Assembly (NCBI RefSeq): GCF_040869045.1
Contig: NC_090323.1
Coordinates: 171,948,083-172,012,082 of the forward strand
Source of the DNA: Eurosta solidaginis
Lineage: Eukaryota; Arthropoda; Insecta; Diptera; Tephritidae
Length of the DNA: 64,000 nucleotides
Direction: 5' to 3'
A program made the position numbers and the translations under genes. Of this stretch, positions 9,721 through 22,694 are shown piece after piece. Position 1 is the stretch's first letter. Every line of letters starts with the position of its first letter. Below the pieces are notes generated by a model that was given only the letters and a program-made list of their open reading frames with translations, had not been told where the DNA came from and did not search any database.

Positions 9721-11250
9721 TTCCTTATATATAGAATCTTTATGCTGAATATTGGATACCTGCTCCAAATTCACTTTCGCAGAATATAATTCTTACTATC
9801 TCCATAGATATTTGGATATCGGATTCTGATTCTCTAGTATTTTTGTTACAGCAATAGGTAACTGTCGTATGAGGTCCTTACCCTTTTGTATCAATCTGCG
9901 ACCAAACATTTCCAAGGCGAAATCTGAAATGACCTGGCTAATTTTCGTGTTGAAATTATGTTATAAAAGTTATCTTACTATTCTATAAATGTACTTTCAA
10001 AGTAATGCCTGCACGTGCTTATGTTCAGTCATACTTATCTACTTATGTTTGCCACTTAAGCATGAATGGCACACAAGAAGTACAAGTCTGACAAGTACAT
10101 CCGCCCAACAGTGGTTGTTCAAATTAAAAGAATTTATATATTTTCATATTACCTTGAAAATGAAGATAATACTATTTAAATAAAATGCAATCATAAAATA
10201 CAATCAGTCACTGCAACAGCAGCAACTACAACATCAAAGCCAACAAATGCCAGCGTAAAAGCCATGAAATACAACCAACGCACGTGTCAACAGCTTAAGG
10301 CAAAAGTAGTGGCACCAGCAACAGAAACAGCAGCAGCAATATGTAAAGTAATGGCACTGCTACGGCAGCAATTACCACAACAACACCAATATAAGAATGG
10401 AAATTTATCTTAAGTGCAGTACTGAAAGAAAAATATCACCAATAAAGTTTCTCACCTGGCGGCATTTGAAACAACACACACGCACATATACATACATATC
10501 TACATAACATAAATCGCTATACAATGATAGTAAGTGTGTGTGAGAAAATTACAACCACAATTACGCCCACTGAATAATAATGTGGCATATTATTAGCCCT
10601 GAGGGCACGCAGTACTCGTATCTAGCGACTGCGCATGCGTGCATATATTTACATTGCGCTTTCATCAAGAGACGCCTTGAATGCTTCCAATACCTTGACA
10701 TTAAACCCAAGTTGATGGCGTTAAGCGCTTACATACAGGCGATGAGCATTAAATTGGAACTAAAGATACATAAATGTGCTATAGTTTTTGCACTTCTTAA
10801 AAGGATTTCAATATGTTTGAATCCAATCGAACATTGGCACCAAGAGAATGATCTACATACATATATCAGGGAGCTGCTTGTTGCATAGTTCAGTATGTAC
10901 AGAATATTCAGAACTGCGACATTGAAAAACTTTCTCTATCTGTAGAACAACGTTAACATAGAAACCAATGAAATGTTACGGAAAATTGTGAATTATTCTT
11001 GCCCAAAAAGGCTAACAGCCTCGGTTTTCATTTAGGTCAAATTACTGGCATGCTTTACTACGAGACGGCCACTTAGTGCTTAAGCTCCTAAGAAGAGGAC
11101 TACTTTTAACAGGTGTCTCAAAGGGGTGCAGGTACAAGAAGTTATTTCTTTCGGCGTTACTGAGAGCTACTTCTTTTCAAGGCCTAAAGAATGGTTTCAT
11201 TTTAAATGTATCGAATGTGACCGATAGGTCGAGTGAGTGTCGTTAGGCAC
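9721..11250. other. Non-coding stretch with CAG/CAA-rich patch
   Basis: Around 10199-10400 are interrupted CAACAGCAGCAA and AGCAGCAGCAAT runs of the opa type, not within a convincing open frame. The other frames, including 10580-10888, have no recognisable domain. Confidence 0.45.
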
Positions 11251-11254
11251 TCGG

Positions 11255-11945
11255 TGTGCTACGCGTCACCAGTTTGGTCGTCTGGTCTTAAAAATACATA
11301 CTAGAAAAGGCTGCAGGCCTGTCAAAATGCTGCACTCAAAACTGCCACGGGATATCTCCTTACGACCCCCGAACACCACCTACATAGTGAAGCCAAAGAG
11401 CTGAACTTTAAAGAGCACAACGAAATGTTGAGCACGCAGGTACCAGGACATCCTAGTAAACAACTGCTTGATTTAGCCTCACCTACACGAGGATTAAGGG
11501 AACATCTCCATAATCACTATGACTAGAACCGGCACCTGCCAACATAGCTGTTTGATCCATAAAAGCATAAGGAGGCCCTAAGCAAAATCTACACAGAATC
11601 GGTAAATGCTTTTGCCAGGATGCGCCCGGCCTTTTTATTAATATACAGAATCCTGATTTTGCTGAAGAAGTGAGCATGCTACCAAGCGAGACACGAGTCA
11701 CCCTTGACCAACTTCGTTCTGGATACTGTAACTAGTTAAACTCTTACTTGTACAGAATTAACTCCAATATACGTATGTATGTCCTGCATGTGATGTGTTC
11801 TCACATGACACCAACAATCTTTTCAATTGTAATGTGGATCGTGCGCCTCTAACACCAATCTCCCTATTGGTCCACACCTGTGGACACTGCCAGTTTCCTT
11901 GGAATCCAATTTGACTGACAATTTGTGAGTAGTCGTGCCCATTGA
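11255..11945 (+). pseudogene. Jockey-type LINE relic: polymerase C-terminal region
   Basis: After a YAxxVWS-like start come CQNAALKTATGxLL, TPEHHLHSEAKEL, KEHNEMLSTQ and, after frame changes, LPSETRVTLxQLRSGYC, NSYL.RIN and CPACDV/CPxxxHDTNHLFNC. These are the blocks after the reverse transcriptase in Jockey-group polymerases, ending in a Cys-rich motif. There are several stops and frameshifts. The fragments at 41120-41215 and 44170-44525 seem to come from the same family. Confidence 0.7.
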
Positions 11946-11984
11946 ATGGCGTGAAGTTCTGTTAATGTTGTAGTATGGGGTTCA

Positions 11985-12560
11985 CACTTGCCCTTCAAGG
12001 ACATGAAGGTAATGAACATGCAGATTACCTAGCAAAGCAGGATGCTATAGCAGCATTCTATGGTCCAGAGCCCTTTTTGGACTCAAAAAAGCACACACCA
12101 GGGAAACCATAAGTAACTGGGAAACAAAACAATTCAAACGTCAGTGGATTGACTGCCCAGGCCAAAGATAGGCCAAACTGTTTATACTTCCGGCAAAGAA
12201 AGTGTCAGCCGAACTAATTTATCTAAGCGGGGAAGACCTAAGAAGTTTCACTGGGTACTATACGGGACACTGTGGTCTGCGACATCACCTAAATTAAATC
12301 TATCCGATACTTAAATTTTTCGTTTCTGTGAACTGGAGGATGAAACGTCGGTTTACATAACCTGCGAATGCGTCGCTCTGGTAAGACAGAGACTCTCCCA
12401 TCTAGGTGTGTGACTCTTAATCCCTATGTGATATGGAGTAAAAAGCCTAAAGAGGTACTTAGATACATTAAAAGCCTTCACATACAAAATTAGGCTGAAA
12501 GGTCATGCACAATATGTCTGCACAAAGGTTGCAGTGCTTCCAGGCCTAATAATGATAATG
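11985..12560 (+). pseudogene. LINE relic: RNase H end and C-terminal region
   Basis: EHADYLAKQDA (about 12020) resembles the GNExADxLAxxGA end of LINE RNase H. Further on are TGYYTGHCGLRHHL-like (about 12250) and an FC-ELEDETSVYITCECVALVRQR-type Cys block in a shifted frame (about 12325-12390), which is the usual C-terminus. Many stops are present. It is separated from the preceding relic by about 40 bp and belongs to another LINE group. Confidence 0.6.
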
Positions 12561-13031
12561 TGAGGTGTTCAATGACCGTTCAGTTAGACTTAACCCTTGT
12601 AAACAGACCCGCGGGCACTTTTTTCAACTTTTTTGAAAGATATTCTCTAGGGGACAGTCTAGCTTTTTGAGTCGCCTGGGATGTTTTAGATATTGCTGGC
12701 CCTTGCCTTTCCGCACGCAGCACTGAACTGCTGGATTGGACATCCAGCTTCTCGCGAAATATTACTCGCGCTACTTTCAGACTGTACCCATATTTATGCA
12801 TTGAAATCAAATAAATTGTGTCATAGGTAGTGGCAAAACCAAATGTTTTGATATCAGCGCTTTGGCTTCCAATCAAATGGTTGCTCAATCACTTACAAAT
12901 GGGCAAATATCGACAAAAATGTCATACCAAAGGTGTGCATATAAATAATTTTCTCAATTGAATATTAAACTTTATTACCGCTACCATTATTAAACAGCAG
13001 TGGGAGTTGAGTTAAGATTGGTGGTACTTAC
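12561..13031. other. Unassigned stretch with an unexplained minus-strand frame
   Basis: A 102-codon minus-strand frame (12888-12580), rich in Ser, Lys and Arg in its second half (SKTSQATQKARLSPREYLSK), has no homologue I recognise. It could be a relic of a gag-like ORF. No other signal is seen. Confidence 0.35.
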
Positions 13032-13185
13032 TACCCCGCAAAAAATCATGCGACTAATCACCAAAGAGATTGGTCTCCGATTGATCTCTTTTGTCTACAT
13101 TTGGTCATGATTAATCACCTTTAGTCCCTTTTGGGTACAGCTGGGATTAGTCAATTTGAAATAATTGTAGTCCATTTTAAGGAAT

Positions 13186-13622
13186 AATAAAAAAAATAAT
13201 AAAAAAAATTGTTTAAGTTAAACGGTTTTATTGAAAACAATACTTACATGAAATAATAATAATACTAAAAGCTAGAAAATAATTAGATAGACCCTAGGTA
13301 CTAGTAATCACATCCTCATCAATCTAGGGCGTTGATCACACAATTAAATAAAAGCATTGGACGCGTGAAATTTCTAAAAATGTGAGGCGTAGCATAACCT
13401 GATTAAGGTTCAATTGGTCTTATATATGACTATCAATAGAAATTTGACGCGTCTAACGCTTTTATTTAATTGTCTGATCCACGCTCTAGATTGATAAGGA
13501 GTGTGATGAGTAGTGCCTAGGACCTACCTAATTATTTTCCAGCTTTTAGTATTATTATTATTTCATGTAAGTATTGTTTCCAATAAAACCGTTTAACTTA
13601 AAAAAATTTTTTATTATTTTAT
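13186..13622. repeat. Large hairpin: arms of about 185 bp around a 66-bp loop
   Basis: The left arm (about 13186-13372) and right arm (about 13439-13622) are reverse complements at roughly 90% identity, by eye. Landmarks are AAGTTAAACGGTTTTATTG / CAATAAAACCGTTTAACTT, ACATGAAATAATAATAATAC and CAATTAAATAAAAGC. A transcript through it would form a long double-stranded RNA. It may be a fold-back element nested in the TACCCYGC element. Confidence 0.85.
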
Positions 13623-13852
13623 TTTGAAGTTTTTAATCTTTATTTATTTGCCTATCATTTCTCATTCTATTTAGTTCATTTAGTGACTCATTATTACAAG
13701 GACTCTTTCCTGACAATTTGTTACTATCTAAGTCCTCAATACATAATCCTTCCGAAGACTTTACTCGACTCTGCGCCACGTATGCTTGTCTCTCCTCCAA
13801 CTCCAAAATATTTTGATGTCACTTCTACCGGACTGTATGTAATATTTGTTTC

Positions 13853-14050
13853 AAATATGGACCAAATCGGACCACAAATACGATTTTTGAGAATATCACG
13901 ATCCTTGCCCCACCTAGCGGCGATTTTTTTCATAGGTCATTTTCTATTCTTGTATCTATTATGTCTTCCAAATATGAGCCAAATCGGACCAAAAAATACG
14001 ATTTTTGTGAATATCTCGATCCTTGCGCCACCTAGCGAACATTTTTTTCG
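13853..14050. repeat. Two tandem units with 118-bp spacing
   Basis: AAATATGGACCAAATCGGAC at 13853 recurs as AAATATGAGCCAAATCGGAC at 13971. Each is followed by ATACGATTTTTG, a CGATCCTTG block and CCACCTAGCG. This duplication explains the internal repetition in the overlapping reading frame. Confidence 0.75.
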
Positions 14051-14661
14051 TATTATTGTATTGTCATCGGGTTCTGAAATATATTCCAAGTTTCAAGCTT
14101 GTAGCTTATTGGGAAGTTACTTAAATTTTAATTACAAAATTCGTTCACAACGGCCAGCCGTGCAGCCGCGCAGCCTGTCAAGTCAACCTAAATAAAACCG
14201 TTTAAAAACGGCAAAGAAATGAGTAAAATAGAGAAGATGAGGTGATTGAATCGAATTATTTAATAAAAATGCGGAGCCCTACACCGAACCTAAATTACTA
14301 TGACTTAACGATTACACTGGAGTTAGGGTTAAAATTTCGGAGAATATTTTTTATTCGTTTTTGAAAAGCGGGAAAAGAACTGAAATAGATTTGGTGGCTT
14401 AGTAAACCCTTCGATTGTGTTTCGATTGTGTTTTGACCCGAAAAGGGAATAGTCTTCGTATGTTCCCATATGGGTACAAAGGGGATTGGTTCTATCGATC
14501 CCTTACGGGTATAAATGGGTAGAATTAATCCCTTCGTGGGACATGCTCAAACAAAGGAAACAGTTCAACTCCTACAAAGAGATCAAAACTGGCATTGGTC
14601 GCATACTCCTTTGCGACTCATCCCAGATTCATCCTAGACTAATCGAATATTTTGCAGGGTA

Positions 14662-15884
14662 CAAATACGCACACATGTATTATATAAATTTTGTGCACAC
14701 CCCCGCTCGAGCGCGCTCCTTCTCAACACTGTATTATTACTTTATGAATGTTATTTATGTTGAATAATATTAAATCCTTTAAATTTTTATTGTTGCTTTT
14801 CATTTAAAATGAATATTACAGTGATTTTCGTTTTCCGCGCCAAAATTGTGTTTACATTATTGCATATACAATTTATTTTAGTAAATTATGCTTACAACAA
14901 CAAAAATTTAGCTGCATTTTACGCAATCACGTTGCAAGCAAGACAAGCTGTAAAGCAAAAAGCTTAGCTTGGCGAGCTTCGCTCGAATAGGACAGTGGGT
15001 GGATGCAAATGTATATGTTGTTATTGTTGTTGTGATATTGGTGTTGTGTTGTTAGGTATTACATTGCCGCCACTTTGGCATGCAATTAATTTTATGCGAA
15101 CACCGTTGACGCATTCCTTTAGCTTGCTTACTCAAATTACAAAATCAGTGTCATCGAGGTTCCAAATGCAATGACTAAAGGACTATACAGCAACAACGCC
15201 ACCAACAACAAAATTACCTATGATAATTAACAAAGCAATTGAAAATTTAGGTGGTGTGCAGTAGAAGCCGAAGTAGGAAACAGAAAAGCGTTAAAATTGT
15301 TATCAGCACATGACGACATAGCTGGACTAAACAATCGATTGTACACTTAACTGGAAAACTTGCATCGAGGAGCGAGTAAGAAAAGCCTGCAACGCTTTAT
15401 ACGCATCTCAAACAATGTTCGGTAGAAAAGATGTGATATGAGGCAATGGTGCGGCCTATGCTGTCGTATAGTTCTATAATGTGGTGGGAAGCTCTAAGTA
15501 AGAACAATAATTCCAACAACCCACAAAAAAGAAAGCACACTGAGAGTTTTGGTTCCACAGCAGCATGTCGCTCCTACCCCACGGCGGCTTTAGATCCAAT
15601 TTCAACCTGATTATTGTGGACATTTACATACTATGTACGTCCGCATATGACGCACTGAGATTCTGAGAATCTTGATGCTGGAAGGTTGATCAGGAAGCGC
15701 ATAGCAGTATACTTAATTTACTTCCGGCTAGATTTTTTAGTTTTGAATTAGATTTATATTCACGTATGGCGGGTTGGAATCTGTTCGCATTATCTAGGAA
15801 TTTTCATTTTTTGTTAAAATGTATCCAACATGTTTCAAGCAGAAGTCCTACATATTTGACAAGCCTGCAAATCACTCGAGGTTG
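14662..15884. other. Unassigned AT-rich stretch
   Basis: No protein or repeat was matched. There are short GTT/CAA-rich patches near 15020-15060 and 15190. Confidence 0.45.
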
Positions 15885-16265
15885 AGAACATAACTGACAA
15901 ATTATCAAACTTTTCTGACAACCAAGCTGCTCAAACCTAGAAAGGGCATGCCAGCAACTTAGAACTGTCTTAACCCTAAATATCCATTATCTGTGTTCCG
16001 GGTCATAGCGGAATCGAAGGAAGCTCAGCGGAATTAAACGTAGGAATAAGCAGCGCCGAAGTATGTAGGCATATTCCTAGAGGCAGCTGAGGGTAGCATT
16101 CTAAATTTTTACATGTACAAAGTTCAGTAAAAGTGAAAGAGCACTACGAGCTGTGCTATTTCAGGATCTTCATGGCCAGACTACAATAAAAGAAGGATAA
16201 GGAGTCTATACGCATATAGCAATCTGCACCGGTCACTGTGCTTTAAACAAACATGCGGAAAATAT
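15885..16265 (+). pseudogene. LINE relic: RNase H and C-terminal start
   Basis: Blocks in mixed frames are SDNQAAQT (about 15917), a VPGHSGIEGSSAELN-type His/Asp block (about 15995) in which the usual NEKADEL has been altered, and later AICTGHCALNKHAENI (about 16220). The last block matches CTGHWAVGTHAEK of the copy at 2450-2974. Coding similarity stops at 16265, where an LTR begins. Confidence 0.6.
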
Positions 16266-16735
16266 TGTAACGAATTTTAGGAAATTCATGATAATTATTT
16301 TGTATTCTGTTAACGTTCGAATATCTGAACTGTCGAAAAAATAACTCAAACATTCAGTATAACAAAACGTTCTTTATTTAGACTAATTTGGGAGTAGTAC
16401 TTCACAATTACAATTATCGTGTACTTCACTATAGCGTGTTAAAATCGGAACTGATCGATTCTTGCTTGCACCGTGCTGCTTTTATTATCTTAGTTAAGCT
16501 CGTTCACTTATTTCTCCAAAGGCCTAGACTTCTCACGAACATGCCTTCTAGAACAGTTGCATCTCATACTTAGTTATTTAGATATATACATGTAAATCTG
16601 TAGTTTATGTTTTTCTTCTAGCTATATGCATGTGTATGAGTGGTTAACTACTTTTGCCCTTAGCTGATGATAACGTGATGTGTAATTGTTTCTCTTTCTT
16701 CTTCGCAGGCAAAACTCCAATCGAAATTTGTATCA
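16266..16735 (+). mobile_element. LTR-like sequence, copy 1 (right end uncertain)
   Basis: It starts TGTAACGAATTTTAGGAAAT directly after the LINE relic. About 130 bp, including TTCGAAT, TGAACTGTCGAA, AATAACTCAAA and ATTCAGTATAACAAAA, match the sequence at 54043-54071 plus 61958-62120. The TG start and close resemblance of TGTAACGAAT to the gypsy LTR start at 58206 suggest a solo LTR. The 3' limit is not visible to me. Confidence 0.5.
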
Positions 16736-17461
16736 AAATTTCAGAAAAATTATAAATTTGAATTCCAAACGAGTGGTTATATACATATATATCAACTGAT
16801 ATATGTATGAGCTTACATTTTCGGGACCTTTTCCTTCATTAAATTAAGTTGGCGCCAGATTAACATGCGGCAGCTCAGCGATACTAACAGTAAAAGTGCT
16901 TACGGTTCTTTGTTCTTGAAAGGTCACCAACAAGCAACATTTCGTAACTTTGTGTGCGGGTAACTTGGGGTGGCTTAGGTTAATGTGCAGTAAATAGAAA
17001 ACGGGTACTAATGTGGCTTCCTTACAATTAGTTTTTCATTATTTTGACCGCCAAGATATACAAACCAAATAAGTCAAGCAGGGGCTGTTAATAGCTGAGG
17101 ACCGACAATATGTGAATTGTCTTATCCTGAAAAGGGTGCCCTTTATTCTATTGATTATGACGCTGAACTCTGCATGTTTCAGCGGCTGGTGGCTGACTGG
17201 AATGGCAGATTTTTTTAGGTAAATTAATGGGTATTTCATAATTTTGGGCTGGTAGTTGCGGTATCCTGACACCTAAGCAGGTTGAAGTGAAATATCATCG
17301 AAACGGCTTTCGGGTTAACAAGTTGGCCATGCTCTATTGAAACACTATTGTATGACCCGGGTCCGTCTCCATAAGCTTAAAGCTGTAGGTGGTAATACTT
17401 CAGGTTTGCATGTGCTTATGACAAACCCTATCATGATTACCATCATCATCATTAATTGACG
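16736..17461. other. Unassigned stretch
   Basis: Nothing recognised. Confidence 0.4.
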
Positions 17462-17730
17462 CTAAGCGATTTTGGCCGTTTCGGAACAAGTCAACCCAGC
17501 TATCCCTATTTCGCGAATATTTATGCTAACTGGCAGCATCAAGCGGATCTTCCTTAAGATGCTCTCCGAACTTAGTTGAAATACTTCATTGACCGGAGCG
17601 TCATGACCAAACCAACGAAATCTTTTGGCTCTTATCCCCTGTTCTATCTTCATATCTACGTAAAGCTCACATATACTGTTCATGATTATGCCTCCTTCTA
17701 TACTCGCCCTTGGCATCACTGAAACGGAAT
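17462..17730 (-). pseudogene. RTE-type LINE relic: polymerase tail
   Basis: The minus-strand frame contains ICELYVDMKIEQGIRAKRFRW followed by FGH and, after an indel, VFQLSSES. It corresponds to the ELY-x-D-x-x-I-x-x-I-x-x-x-R-L-x-W-x-GH tail of RTE-clade polymerases, as at 6700-6860. It is a short fragment without the catalytic region. Confidence 0.55.
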
Positions 17731-17929
17731 CTTTAATGTATAAACCATTTAAGTGCGACTACACATCTGGGGCCCTATGGCACCCTGATTGAAAAGGCAC
17801 TGGCATGGATAAACACATTGCCATCACTACATATGGTTAAAAAGGAAAACGAGGATTGGTTCGGGAAAGGCGACAAGGCGGTTTGACACAGAAATGTGCG
17901 GACGAGCATATTAATGATGCCGAGGTTCG

Positions 17930-18262
17930 TGTTGTTATTTTTGTAGCGATAAAGACACCCATCAAAGGTTTTGAGGAGTGTTACCGATGTTGATTGTTGT
18001 TTGCCGGTTATATATCATGTACGTTCCGGTAACAGGCAACATTAAGGTACAAGCCCGATTATATCGGGAACGATTAAATATGACCACAATGAACCTTCCA
18101 GGTCATACCGCTCCCACCTCTAGTTCCATGGGGAACTTGGGGTCGACAGAGACTCAGCTGCTAAAGAAACAGGATTCGTCACGGTAAGGTGAGGTTGGCA
18201 ATTGGGTTGTAGAAGCTATAAATTGCGCTGGCAACCATTTGATAGGGTCGCGCGACACAATG
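17930..18262 (-). mobile_element. SINE-like repeat, copy 3 (inverted, 5' truncated)
   Basis: It begins GTTGTTATTTTTGTAGCGAT and carries the CCGGTAACAGGCA, ATTAAGGTACAAG, AACTTGGGGTCGAC and AATTGGGTT blocks. It ends near the TTGCGCTGGCAACC block, so the CCCGCGGG end is missing. Confidence 0.65.
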
Positions 18263-20411
18263 TCGTGCGACACGAGAACAGAGCTGGACACCCCTAGGGA
18301 GGTGAAATCAGAAAGACGTTGACGGACGAACCAAGAAGGTGCAGAGGAAGAAAGTCCTCCAAAGAGGCCTTGAAACTTTTTGTACTTTTAGCCGAAACTT
18401 ATTGTGTTCTCATTGTAGGACTGGCCTTGAAACTAGGGATGGCGTCGGAAACGTCTCGGTAACCAAACGCTAGCCTCAAGGGCGATAAGACTGTGCAGGC
18501 AAGGTTTGGCGTCATCGATAGTTATAGAACTAATAACACAGGTAAAGTGTGTGGTATTCTGTGCAAGCTTTCGGCGTCTTTCAGGCTGTAAAAGTAACAA
18601 TAAGTAACAAACTCAGCAGATATATTGGCGAAAAGCTAAAAAGAAGGTAGATGGGTTGCGTTTTACATTGACAGAATGGCGACCTTTAAGCCTAAAATCT
18701 CGAAAAACTTATTAAATCGAAACCACCATCACCAAGATTTGAAAAAAGGAAAAACATAAATCGAAACTCGGCTTCCGATTTGCATGAAAAACTATCGACC
18801 ACATTCTGTGGTCGTTCCCTTCGCAGGCCATATTAAAACTCCTGCTATTATGAGAAAGAGCTTTCAAATTTGGAAGCAGAAATAGGATAAGCCCCAGAAA
18901 GCATCTAGTATTTGCCAAGATGACGGACCTATGTTAAGGTATAGCTCCTGGCTCTTAATAGAGGGTTTCCGTTTGATCAGCAAACCAATTCTGGTAACAA
19001 CTGTGATAAACTTAGTCTATGTGAGGCCTTTGCTGACTGACTAGTTCAACATAGATGAACTGGGATCTAGACACTTTGATAGGGTCAATGCGACTTCATC
19101 AACTTAGAAGTCCGGGGGACACCAACTTTCCATCACTTTTCACTTTCCTTCCAAACTTTTCAACTACACGCACAGCATGTTTCAACTTAAGGTCATCAAA
19201 ATTCACTTCTTCAATCCATTAACTAAACGTTTAATGAACATCATTAACTACATACATAAAGGGATTTTATTTAAATAAATCACTGACAAATTCAAAAATG
19301 AAAAACATTCAATTTAATTTCGTTAGCGAGCGTAAATTTTTCAACAAAAGTTGACGTTATGCACCTGATAACAACAAAAGTAGCGAAGGTGTCGGCACCA
19401 ACAACAATACAACATGCAACCACTAATCAACAATATTTCAACATTGCCATAAAATATGTGCTACAACAACAACAAATATAAAGCAATCGGCTGTTGTCAA
19501 CACCCAAACAAATTGCTATTGCTTACAATGTGCTAATAATAATCGGATTTGTATTGCTGTTGTTGTTGTTAAAACAGTACTTGTGGGTAGTTTATGGTTG
19601 TTGCCAATTTCATAGTTAAAGCAGCCACATTGGCTACTTGCGCATTTAAATTACGATGGACTGATTGTGCTACGCCTGCGACTGCCGCATTCAGTATATT
19701 CAGGATACAGAAGGATTTCCTCATTTCGACTGCAACTGGCAACTTTTATAAATTGCTTGAGCATTTGACACTGACACGGGAAGATATAAACACATAGAGC
19801 GGCGGGGGATTGACGAAAGCTTGTGCAATTGAGGATTTTACTCTGTCCTACTCAGGTGCGCAGCTTGTCGATGGTGAGAGGTTTTACCCGAACTCCTTAG
19901 CGACCGCATGTGTGGCTGAGGGCCTAACGGGAGGTTAGCGGGAAGTTCGTGATGAAGAACTGCCAACCCTCGCTATTCATGGAGCAATATGGGTATGTGT
20001 CTTGAGCGAATTACATACAGTGGGTGAATACGGCTGTGTTTCAATGCAGGGTTCCCAATACTGGTTTACTTCGGTAAATAACGATGATCTCATTAACCGG
20101 ACCGAAGCATGGTGTGAAATCAGAGATATAGCGGAGGGGGACGTAGTTATAACGTCGAAAGTGTTATAGGGAGACAAATATCTCAACGATGATGTGGGTA
20201 CTACAGATAAACCTTTAACACAGCAAAAATATGTTGGGTTAACGCATCTCAACCCTTTAGGAGGAGCGAAGATATCTCGGCTCAGCCTGCACGGTTTCGA
20301 CTGTCACGCGTTTAGATATGGTAGATAAAAGACTTGCAAACTCTTTGGAAACAAGCAAAGGAGCTGGCATGAGTACTAGGAAGAATATGGTGATCTTTTG
20401 AGGATCCTGAA
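18263..20411. other. Unassigned stretch
   Basis: Moderately GC-balanced sequence with broken frames. Around 19800-20280 a plus-strand frame is open for long parts between scattered stops and might be a decayed element ORF, but I recognise no motif. CAA/GTT-rich patches lie near 19370-19580. Confidence 0.4.
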
Positions 20412-20909
20412 ATGGTTAGTTGGCAGAACAAAGATATCCTCACGAAAAAATGTTCTCATAAAACCTATCTTCATTTGTGCCTCGTAATCATGAACGGAGA
20501 ATGGGATGACTCCAAGGTTCGTCGTCTCAACAAAATCGTTCCCGAGTCTGCGAGCTATTACCAAAAGGTCTTAATTCAGCAACGAATTTCCCGTACTCGT
20601 AATACTCCACAAGTTTTCGATGATTGCTTTGCTCTTAAGAACAACAATAACAACAGAATTTGGGATGGACTTTGCAGTATACGAGAGGAATTTTCTTCGG
20701 GCGTTACCCGCGATCCCAATGGTGTGTATCGCAGGAGATTTAGGGATAAGCTGTATGAATTTTTCTCAGATATGAACATAATCCAACTAAAAAATACTCA
20801 AAAGCTTGACTGGCTAGATACTGAATGCAAGATGCATGATCTGGTTTGGAAACAGTGTTGGGAGGAACATGTGGAAGAAGGCCTGAACTATTTCGTTGTT
20901 CCCAACTGA
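20412..20909 (+). pseudogene. 165-codon frame with an RTE-type LINE tail
   Basis: Only the second half is interpretable. DPNGVYRRRFRDKLYEFFSD and then MNIIQLKNTQKLDWL (about 20720-20815) fit the ELYE-F-x-D-M-x-I-I-x-x-I-x-T-Q-x-L-x-WLGH tail of RTE-clade polymerases. The GH and following RM are changed (DTECKMHD). The first 90 residues, with an NNNNN run from an AAC repeat, match nothing I know. The open frame probably survives by chance in an old LINE relic. A host gene is possible but unsupported. Confidence 0.4.
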
Positions 20910-22694
20910 CATGAATCAACGCGACGCAAGGTTAGCTGGCGAGACATAGCACTCGAGTGATGCCTCTATAAGTTTGAAAATGAAGTAAAGAGCCGCTTCT
21001 GTAGACCTGCTCTTATAATTGGTGTTGGGATGATGGAAACCACTCTCGACAGAATCCTGTTATTTACGTTAAGATCATTCCGGCGTCCCAGCGCACATTC
21101 TGGTTATATGGTCTCAGGTATTTGGTACAGATGTGAGAGCTTCTCTCCGCCTTTGGAATGTTTATTGCTTTGATTTTATTCCAAGGTTTTTCGATATGGC
21201 TTAATCTCACCTGTGACGATGACGTAAATGGGAGTCAACCAAAAATTGTTTCGCATACCATCCGATTCTGTAGAATTGTAGGGCATAATGATATATGCAA
21301 CTAGTTTTCCCCAAGAAAGATGATTGCCACTTCTATTAAGCCCAGCAGTGAAGAATATTTCTGTTCACCTTGGCCGTTCGGAAACAGGTTGTTAATAGAA
21401 ACCTTAAGAATAACTCACCCTCTAGTTTCCTGTCACATCTTTGAATTATCAGAATTTAGAAACATCTCTCGACAGGACATTTCGAAGCCGTTCGTTCTCG
21501 AAACACCCATCCACATTTTCTCAAAAGCTTAGCCAGTAGCCCTACACAGCCTAATCTGGTTTAGCTCAAGTTTCTAGGCAAGCTTACTATTCTACGCTTT
21601 GCTCAAAAGCCTCATTTAGGAAAATATCAGGTCCTTAAGCGACACTGTTCACCACGGAGGTTTCTTCCTTCACTCGTGTGTGCTCGAACGACACCGATGT
21701 TTCTATATAACTACCCCACTCATGGTCGCGAACTTTCTACGTTAGCGTCTATCGAACTTTAATTAAACGCGCCGTATTTTTGATACAAAAATTTACTTAC
21801 CTTGTTGTTGCTATGCCTATTGTTGTTATTGTTGTGCTTGGTGCACCTTTCATTGACTTTCAAGCTGTTATCAACATTGCAACAGTACAATAATCAGCGG
21901 CATCAGGCTGCCAGCACAACGACAGCAATAACAATAACAACAACAGACATAATTTTAAGCAACTAGCATATTTAGCGTATATTTTGACAAAATCCCCGCC
22001 TGGTGCGCAAAGTGTTAAAAGGATCACAGCAAACGATTTATCTTCATTTGCATTTGGCGGCAATTAACACAGAAGCAAACGATCGGCGCTTACAAATTGT
22101 CAAACATACATACATATGTACATACATATATTGGTTGTAAATGGCACTGCAAATGCAAATACAACGGTTGGTTGTTGTTGCAACTTTTGGTGTGACTGAT
22201 ATACGTGCAGTAGTTTAATAGCTGCCGTGGCTGTGTTTGGTTGCTTTGTTGGCTTACTCTAATTCTTGTACAACAACACATTCTCCATATATAGATAATA
22301 CAAAAACGAAAAAAAATATTTCAGTTCCACAGCTCTTATGCGCTTCGCTTTAATTGTATGCGTAACCGCCAACACTCATCTAACCAACCATGCCCCCACT
22401 CACCCAATGCCCTTATAATCACTCACCAGCGACCGACCAACAACAACTCTTGTATGCATATCGTAATTTGAGGCAACATTAATTTACCTTTTTTCGTTGG
22501 TGCAACGTTTGCCGTTGCTATATACAAAAATATTATTGTTGTTATTGCTTATAACGGGGTGACACCAGAGGTGGGCTATTTTCATACAAATATTATTAAA
22601 ATAAAAAAAACTCGTTATTTTCAATTTTTCATGTGTAAACATTTTTGCTCTCGATATGGGGAAATCATATTGCAAGCGTAAGTTAAGTTAATGC
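20910..22694. other. Unassigned stretch with CAA/GTT patches
   Basis: Short interrupted GTT/CAA runs occur at about 21800-21850, 21915-21950 and 22165-22190, with ACATACATATGTACATACAT near 22105. No protein or longer repeat was recognised. Confidence 0.45.

Larger units (their letters stand above)
13032..14661. mobile_element. Inverted-repeat DNA element with TACCCYGCAAAA ends
   Basis: TACCCCGCAAAAAATC (13032) and the reverse complement of 14637-14661 (TACCCTGCAAAATATT) share about 22 of 27 aligned bases, including GAYTARTC just inside. I could not identify a clean target duplication. The interior is non-coding apart from an unremarkable 170-codon frame (13683-14195) that crosses a tandem duplication. 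It encloses the palindrome at 13186-13622, which may be a separate insertion. It is probably a non-autonomous DNA element. Confidence 0.45.

Noticed and set aside
13683..14195. 170-codon frame in the TACCCYGC element
   Set aside because: It covers a 118-bp tandem duplication and has no recognisable domain or conserved motif.
19977..20252. Minus-strand 91-codon frame
   Set aside because: Probably antisense to a decayed plus-strand frame; no motif on either strand.
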